Assembly: GCA_037447655.1 (NCBI GenBank)
Contig: JBBHKE010003295.1
Span: 126,001-186,000, forward strand
Direction: 5' to 3'
DNA length: 60,000 bases
DNA from: Zygnema cylindricum
Taxonomy: Eukaryota > Streptophyta > Zygnematophyceae > Zygnematales > Zygnemataceae
The position numbers were made by a program, and so were the translations under genes. Below the pieces are notes generated by a model. It searched no databases, had not been told where the DNA came from, and was given only the letters and a program-made list of their open reading frames with translations. Below are positions 53,132-60,000 of the stretch, piece by piece. The stretch's first letter is position 1; each line of letters begins with the position of its first letter.

Positions 53132-55908
53132 CTACTTTCTAAGTTCCTCCAATTCCGACTTGACATCGGTAATTGTCCCGTCTATCTTCGAACCAGTCCA
53201 CTTTGCCTCTGATAACTTTCCCTTGGAATCCCCCGTGATCTGAGATGTGAGGTCATCCAACTTCTGGTAAAGTTCCTGCCTGTTTGGCTGCACAGAAAGA
53301 AGGCAAAAGAAGAGTTACACAATTTTTACTCAAAAAAAACCCATCACTATCACAAGTCAAAACAGAGCTAGAATTGGCGTAGATGCACAGCAGAATTCTT
53401 GCCGAGTGCTGTGATAAAAACAAAACAAACAAGAATGCTTTCAGAAATATCCCGTGATAACATATTAGGTACTTACAGTAAAGAGGAGATATCTGTACAC
53501 AAACCAAGAGGTGTAGCCGAGACCTATAAGCTGAAAGAGCTTTGGGAACTGCAAACATCCCAAAAGAAGAAACTCAAATATAAGCAACCAAAATGCTGAC
53601 GACCACACCATGTGAATTACTGGTGAACAACAGAAGTACTACACATTTTCCTCCAAAGAAAAAAAAATCCTTGCATCTAGTTAAGCAACTTTCAGCTGCC
53701 CCTTTTGCCTCCGGAATAGCAATCTAGAAGTTGATCTATCTCAACTTCAATGCAATAAAAATCGCTGACCTGTCTTTTAACCTGTCCATGAGTTCCTTTG
53801 AACATATTTCAAATGATGGACAAACAGAAACCGTAAATAACCCAGCTAAATGTTTGAAGTACGCCATCTGGGAAAAAAAAAGTATTTACATTGATCATTA
53901 ACTTCCTGCGTTTTCCAACAAAGTAGACACCAATAGTGAACTATCATTTCGCCCAGTAACTTGGTAATAATTCGAAAAGCAAGTAATAGTGAACAAGTGA
54001 CCCTTTCCTGTACATAAGTTCCTATGACCCAAAAGTTGACGCTTTACTTTGGTAGCCAGGACAAATTTTCAGGTAATAGAGCTTACAAGAGGCACAGACT
54101 CAAAGGCCCCCAAAATAGCTGAAGAAAGCCAAAGTGCCACCAGGGCACCTCCGGTGAAAACTAAGACAGATGGCTTGTCCTCCACGTTCTCCCACTGTTA
54201 CACGATCAAAACCATCAGATTACGTCAATGTTAGGAAAAAAAGGTTATTGGACAAGCTGTGCAAATGAACAGAAACCATTTAATCAGATAACATGCGCAT
54301 ACGACTTGCTAATGCTAGAACATGACCCTGCTAAAAAAGGCAGGAAGTTGCGTCAGTCCTTAACAAAATAGATGCCAACACTTACAAACAACATTCACTG
54401 AAAACATCCGGACAGAATCCACAAAATAAAACGAACAATACAAACTGGCAGCTTCGCAATTTGTCAAACAGCATTACATCCATAAGGACAAAAAATGATA
54501 AAAACAAAATATTAGATTATCACCTTGGCCTGTAAGTCTGCAATAACCTTCTGGGTTTTCGCTGAAACCTCTGCAGTAGATGGATCATCCTGAACTGCCT
54601 TTGGAGCAGGAAGGGTTCTTCTTTTCGAAGCTGCAAAGAAAACAATAAAACATGTGGGTGTCTAATATGTGCGTCTCTATAGCAACATATAACAATCTGC
54701 ATATATTTTAGAAGCAGTCAGAGGTTTTCAAAATCAGAGGCACCGCCTTGCAACTCCAAAAAACGGTATCTACACAGCTGTTCTTCTCAATCCTAGAGAC
54801 CTGAAAACAGTAACATCTCTTCCTTTCATAAGCATTGGTGTAAAATACTCGTCTATCGCATAAAACAATCATCGATCTTGCGGTCAAAGCTAAAAATATA
54901 AATAAAATGCCGACATGCAAACAAAAAATGTACCATTAATCAGCACTACAGCAGGTAACGCATCTTCCTGTTCACTATACAATAAATAAATACTCACCGA
55001 CCAAGATTTTCAGAGAAAGGAAAACAAAGGCAGCATCTTGCACCCAAGCATCCATTTCGCACATCGCGCCATATTTTCATTATTCAATCAAACATACCAT
55101 ATATCTTAAACTCAAATCTACAACATGGTGATCAGAAACTAGATCCTGGGTCGAATCGAACACAATCAAACAAGCAAGCGTTTTAAACAGGCCTCTGACT
55201 TTAAATCCAATCATTTTGTGATACATTAAGACAGCATATAACAGACCAAGAAATTGCAACCTATCCCAGGGAATAAATCTGTGATTTCCACCAATGGCAA
55301 ACTAGATGCTGCTCTTCATCGTTTGCTCTTCATCGTTGTGCCCTACAATCAGGTACGTGAGCTCATTGTTAATATGAACTCGGGAAGGTTGCGTTGTAAA
55401 TGACCGGAATACTGACATTTAAGCACGGAACAAACTCTTGGATTGTTATCAAGAGAAAAGTTGATACAGTAGCCAGATTCGATTCTTACAGCAGAACTAA
55501 GTTAAGTGATCCATAAGGGTTTTGCACTAAACCGATACACTTAAGAAGCTAGTTAAAAGTGGGCTTCAGAAAGAGAAAAGGCTCTACTCACGCAGTCTGA
55601 GCACCTTGGAGCAATAAACATCATACAGCAAGATCAGTCTCATGCCAAAATACCAGCTTAAGTTTCTTTCAGGGTGTCCACAACTCATCCAAAAGAAATC
55701 ATGATCCAATTTCAGTTACAATATAAAAGAACGTTTATACACGCTCTTGATGAATCTTACCATTGCGGCTAATGTTCAGCTTCAAAGATGAACCAAGAAT
55801 ACTCTTCTGGCATCCCTGAGATTTCAGGGAGCTGCTTTCAGAGTTGCAGTGTGACAAGGCTGCAGGAGAGGCTACAGAAAGAGCGCAAGTTGCAGCACAG
55901 GCAGCCAT
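53132..55908 (-). CDS. CURT1: CURVATURE THYLAKOID 1-family protein (five exons)
   Basis: Bends thylakoid membranes at grana margins in chloroplasts. Exons on the minus strand are 55908-55761, 54630-54524, 54194-54087, 53548-53477 and 53287-53132. All junctions are GT-AG and the joined frame encodes 196 residues. Exon 1 and part of exon 2 give a Ser/Ala-rich transit peptide starting MAACAATCALSVASP. The mature domain has the family layout: an amphipathic helix (TAEVSAKTQKVIADLQAKW), membrane helix 1 (SVLVFTGGALVALWLSSAIL), the ESVPL loop, membrane helix 2 containing LIGLGYTSWFVYRYLLF, then a charged C-terminal helix. The tail (LTSQITGDSKGKLSEAKW, then a helix ending EELRK) is longer than in many land-plant CURT1 proteins. 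Intron 1 is about 1.1 kb. Start choice: the ATG at 55908 is the first in frame and begins a typical transit peptide. Confidence 0.93.
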
Positions 55909-55964
55909 GGTTCCCAGATGCTGGAGCAATAAAGATAGCTTGCTGAAAAGCTGTGAGATTCAGA

Positions 55965-56168
55965 TTATTTGGCAGGAGATGTCTTGCTCACGTTTTCAAT
56001 AGATATTGCGGAGTGACACCTGCTGACTTTAAAGTTTAAAGAAACTGGCTCACCAGCACGACACGAAAGACGCAACGATTCCGTTAGATGTTTGTGAGTT
56101 TCGTAGGACGTTCCGTAAAACTGTAGAGGCAGGGAAAGATATGTCCTTAGATTTTCAGCCGTTTCCAT
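55965..56168 (-). other. Upstream ORF in the CURT1 leader
   Basis: A 67-codon ATG-initiated frame ends 56 bp before the CURT1 start codon. If transcription begins upstream of 56168 it would be an upstream ORF that could lower CURT1 translation. It has no recognisable domain and could equally be an upstream intron or spacer. Confidence 0.25.
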
Positions 56169-56199
56169 GAAATCCTCTTGTTACACGTAGGTGCAGCAG

Positions 56200-57000
56200 A
56201 GAGATCTTACATAGAAAGGTCAAGTAATTAAATGCCGCGGTCGTTCGTATTTAATCCATAGGTCAGAAGTGAAGTGCAAAACGTGTGTAAACTCTGGTAA
56301 ACGCTTACTATATGTATATCAAACGTGTTGTATAGGTATATTATGCCTAAAATACGGGGATTGATTTAATCGACTAGTATTGATTTAATTTAGGGAAATG
56401 CTCATGCGGTTACTCGTATCTCGCGTATACGGTAAGAGAGCTTCGTCCATGTGAGAGAATCTGTCGTGAAGTCATTTCCGCAGCAAAACCGGACGTCTAT
56501 GAGATTCCGTAGCCAGTGTTACGGTAGTAAAATTGACCCGATCACTGAATGACACGAGACAAAAGCATTGGCTAACCAGATTTCTGAGAATCTCCTTAAA
56601 TTTCGGTGGTGTACACAAATACTCAAACACCTGGCAGACGGGAAAATCAAAGTGCGTGGCACTTTTATGCGTCCTAATTACACGCGTCAGAAACAGGTAC
56701 AACGAAGCGCTTTCGGAGAGATACAGAGCCCGCGGCTATTAGAATGGAGCACTCTAATTCGAGTATTCGAGCAACTAATTCAGTCGCGCCTTTTTTTGGC
56801 CAAAAATTGTAGATAGCAACGCTACTTAAACGAGTGGATCGAAACCTGCCACGTATCATAGCACTAAATTTGTATAAAAAACATGAATAAAAAACGAATG
56901 TTTCAACCGTTTAGGTCTTCTGTTGGATAACCGTACGGTCCGCCAACCTGGTGATATGTAGGAGTCACGCACAGCAACTGGCTTGTGGATAGGTTATGAA
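56200..57000. other. Promoter side of CURT1 and an element fragment
   Basis: 56750-56815 contains CTAATTCAGTCGCGCCTTTTTTTGG with CCAAAAATTG, resembling the interior of the element at 2691-2800, so an old element copy is likely. Otherwise nothing recognised. Confidence 0.35.
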
Positions 57001-57119
57001 ACTAACTCATTAGTCAACTCTGGTCAGTACAGTAGTAAAAATAATCGTCAACAATGTCCTCCATTCGAGAAGTGACAAAAACGTAATAATATCTTTTTTT
57101 TTAGTTTTCACTGTCCATG

Positions 57120-57600
57120 GAAGGGCGCCTTTATTCCAAGGCGTAAAGAAAATCAAACGGATCCGTTGCAAAGCAAAATCCGACTGGTGACGAGTCTGCC
57201 CTGTCCTGGCACGTGGAGCGCTGGAAAAACTCGCGTACTTTTTCGTCATTCCGCCGAGCAACAGTGCGTTCCATTGTATCACGATTCTGTTTTACCTGAC
57301 AAAAGTACACGTGGTCCCGGTGACAAAATTGAAAAGCGCTCAGCAACGAGCTTTGGCAATCGTTATGAAGGCTGGAAAGGCAGCAATCTACAATCGGCAC
57401 GACGGCATGACACCTGGCATTGAATATGTACGTGTCCGCAACAAGATCTTTGTGTGCTTGTAGCGCGGAGGAGAGCGAGACCTGGTGTAATCCGGTTGGC
57501 CAAGAAGAGGTGAGCCAAGATCCGCTTCGTATCTACGAAGGTCATGCGTGACATACGGCGAATTTTGTGAGGTGTCATCAGGGCTGATGTTGACACTGCA
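57120..57600 (-). other. Unrecognised open stretch with acceptor-like start
   Basis: On the minus strand a T-rich run ending TTTGCAG at about 57595 is followed by about 230 bases that are open in two frames (one reads MTPHKIRRMSRMTFVDTKR, another SQNSPYVTHDLRRYEADLG). Neither is a known family and no donor is obvious. Low confidence that it is coding. Confidence 0.2.
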
Positions 57601-60000
57601 AAAAAACGTACGGTTTAAAACATTTGAAGTTGACCCCAGGTATCGCTGAAAGTTTTGCTAGGCACGGTAGGCGAAAGTTTTCAATGCGATCGTGGGCGTG
57701 TGTTTGTTGTTAATAATGGGGCTTGCCCCTAAATTTTACCCCTTAAAAATGGGGCTTGCTTCAAAATTAGTTGTAATGTTTGTATAGTTGACTAGTTTAT
57801 CATTGCTAGCGTCAATGTCACTTTATCGGTGCCCCTGAATTTTACCCCTTTGAACAGGCAATGCTGTCCACAATACATATTTTTCCGTTCTTGGCACTGA
57901 TTCTTTAAAGCCACTTCATTTGAAACTGAATCACAATTAATAAAATTGATACAGACCCCACAAAGATATAACTTGACGCTAAAAACGATACACTATGTAT
58001 CTTTCTCAACTAATGGGAAAATTATATGAGCAAAAATAGTTGGAGTTACCACCACTATATCCGAAAATGTACTTATTCATTGACCATTGTTGTACATACA
58101 TCCACAATAACTATATTCTCATTGCTTTTTGGTTTTTTTGCGTACTAAAAACATAAGAGACTTGTATTAATGCATACTAAGGTAACAAAACTGCGAGAGT
58201 ATAAAAATAAATAAGGAAAAAATAGCTCACACGTACACCGATGATACTTATAGTGGGACTCAAACATGATACATCTTCTTACGTCAATGCACCGTTGGAC
58301 CCGTAACAATAAATTGTTGTGTAGCGAACGGCCCGAGTCTTCTCGCTCGTGTTTTTCTCTGTGCAACTAAACTAAGGTGCCATCTAGATAAACCAAAACC
58401 AACCTCCTCGAAAACGATATTTAAAAATAGGTACCACATTGTTTAATCCAATTGGTACTACCTTAAATTGAAAATGCACAAATGGTGTGTGAAACGTCGC
58501 GTTATCCACATGAAACTCACAAATAAATCATTTACGTTCCTTTTTTTCAATACATAATTTTAAGTTTGATATTGCTAGTTTTTTGTACAGTAATAAAATA
58601 TGCCATTGCATGGACTTGTAATGTTGTGTACGATGTTTACTCGTAATTTTGTTTTTTTAGTGTGTATTAAGCCTTCAATCAATAACTTTGCATTGTATTT
58701 ACACATGATAAGTGGTTACTGTTTATGACCCTATGGCTATAATTAACAACTATAACATATTTTTAACACGTTAATTTCTCTTTTAAGATTGTCATAGTAA
58801 AATGATTGAATATAACCTCAATTTGACTTTATTTAAAACGTTATGTAAGGACTATGTTATTATTGTTAGTTTGTGGGCTTAGATCCATAGCTTACAAGTA
58901 TTTTTAGTGGAACAGGTCATAAATAAATTGTGATAAACATTTGCCATGAGTTTCGTACAAGAAGTACAATCTGTTATCTATGAAGTATTCTAACTATGTA
59001 GAGTTGTCTAATCGTGTATGTTTTAACATTTTATTTCGCTTAGATGTTCGAACACCTTATTACGTAAGTGAAATCTTTAATTAACCATATGAAGTTTGTA
59101 ATTTGGCTCTGGGTTAAAGCAATTTCGCATGGAAGATTACTAGCTTATTGGCCAGCACATGGTGAATTGCCACAATGTTATTACATAAAATCCGTTTTAG
59201 TTCCTTTTAATATTTGATCATAAAATATTATCGACAACGTTAGTCATTCAAAACCTTTCAGGGGTTCAAAGCAGTCCACGTCATCCAGACCAGTAATGAT
59301 TAGCACTAAAGCAGCTACGACGCTTATTCCCCCTTAGCATTGATGGCGGTTTAAGGTGAAGTGATTATATTGTAGTTGAATGTAGATTCTATATAACCAC
59401 CCTGCAAGTTTTTCATTAAAAAATTATCACATTTTTTTTTGTTTTTGTTTTTTTTTTCAATGTTGTGCTTCAAGAATTTTTTTATTTTTTGTTTTAAGTT
59501 TATCGCTCCCAGGAATTTCATATCAAACTTCTCGCGGTAACCAAAAGTACATCACGCTGTTATGTTTAGGAAGACAAATATCTGATGTGCGACACCCAAC
59601 GCGAACAGGTACCAGCTCAGCCTTCAGTCCACCGCTAAGCGAGACTAATTCTAAGTTGAATAGTTTCCGGTAGCCTCATCCGAAACATACGACGGGAGAA
59701 TATGATCGTGCGCATCAGAAATACTTTTTAGAACTAATACTCTTTGAAGTGATTAAACCTAACCTTTGAGCTGCTACGGATTCTCTATTCCAACTGGTAT
59801 CTTCCTGCACATTGACTATCCAGCAAAAAAAATATTAATGCATAATAAACAGGAACAAGTACCGTCCAATAGGAGTTTCGTATTCAGGGAGAAGATACCA
59901 AATCGGTTTTCGTTGCCGGTATACTCCGTCACCAATCACCTCCTAGACACAGCACTAAACTTAAACATAGTATATTTCACGGCCGTGTTGTTTCTGACTC
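57601..60000. other. AT-rich, no gene seen
   Basis: Low-GC sequence with a short direct repeat around TGGGGCTTGC and TAAATTTTACCCCTT (57720-57850). No frame, RNA gene or transposon end was recognised up to the window end. Confidence 0.5.

Noticed and set aside
57363-57596. Basic MTPHKIRRMS frame as a histone-like or ribosomal protein
   Set aside because: Only weak local resemblance, and a second frame is open over the same bases; kept only as an unrecognised stretch.

Overview
The window looks like nuclear DNA of a green-lineage (probably streptophyte) eukaryote. It has GT-AG spliced genes, a thylakoid curvature protein (CURT1 family), a plant-type mitochondrial ADP/ATP carrier with a long N-terminal extension, a receptor-like-kinase fragment, and LTR retrotransposons, one of them primed by initiator tRNA-Met. 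The very high load of nested transposons and short-unit satellites would suit a repeat-rich charophyte such as Chara, but that identification is inference only.

Layout. 0-2.2 kb: copy C of an unrecognised gene family. 2.2-2.5 kb: two short exons of an unknown minus-strand gene. 2.7-7.3 kb: inverted-repeat DNA elements, including a PIF/Harbinger-like element with a second element nested inside it. 7.6-9.4 kb: a hairpin-rich AT satellite, then an orphan RhoGDI exon whose acceptor region has been tandemly amplified. 9.6-11.5 kb: GAT arrays and other simple repeats. 11.7-14.6 kb (minus): a broken kinase exon and an HSPA12-like atypical Hsp70 gene with a duplicated phosphate loop. 15.9-16.3 kb: a decayed Ty1/copia pol. 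16.9-25.4 kb: two diverged copies (A and B) of one segment carrying the same unknown gene family, both with the same 3' lesion and a tRNA-derived SINE head. 25.4-34.2 kb: a copia gag remnant, then a Ty3/gypsy chromovirus on the minus strand with LTRs, gag-pro, RT, RNase H, integrase, chromodomain and an extra downstream ORF. 34.3-36 kb: a purine-rich decayed ORF. 37.8-39 kb: a second hairpin satellite. 39.2-42.9 kb: a near-identical tandem duplication. 44-45 kb: more inverted-repeat elements. 46.5-48.0 kb: ADP/ATP carrier. 49.2-50.0 kb: C-terminal remnant of a non-LTR-type reverse transcriptase protein. 53.1-55.9 kb (minus): CURT1. The rest is AT-rich DNA without recognisable genes.

Only the ADP/ATP carrier and CURT1 look like intact conserved genes; both organelle proteins can be assembled in full from spliced exons. 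The HSPA12-like gene may be functional but is odd. Nearly everything else is mobile, duplicated or decaying. The most abundant mobile signal is a family of TA-flanked elements whose ends begin CACCGCSAATCGYTATTAG, with roughly a dozen copies here. No transposase for it was seen. The most unusual coding items are the extra ORF of the chromovirus, the unknown gene family with its repeated TGCxLLDML tail, and the phosphate-loop duplication.
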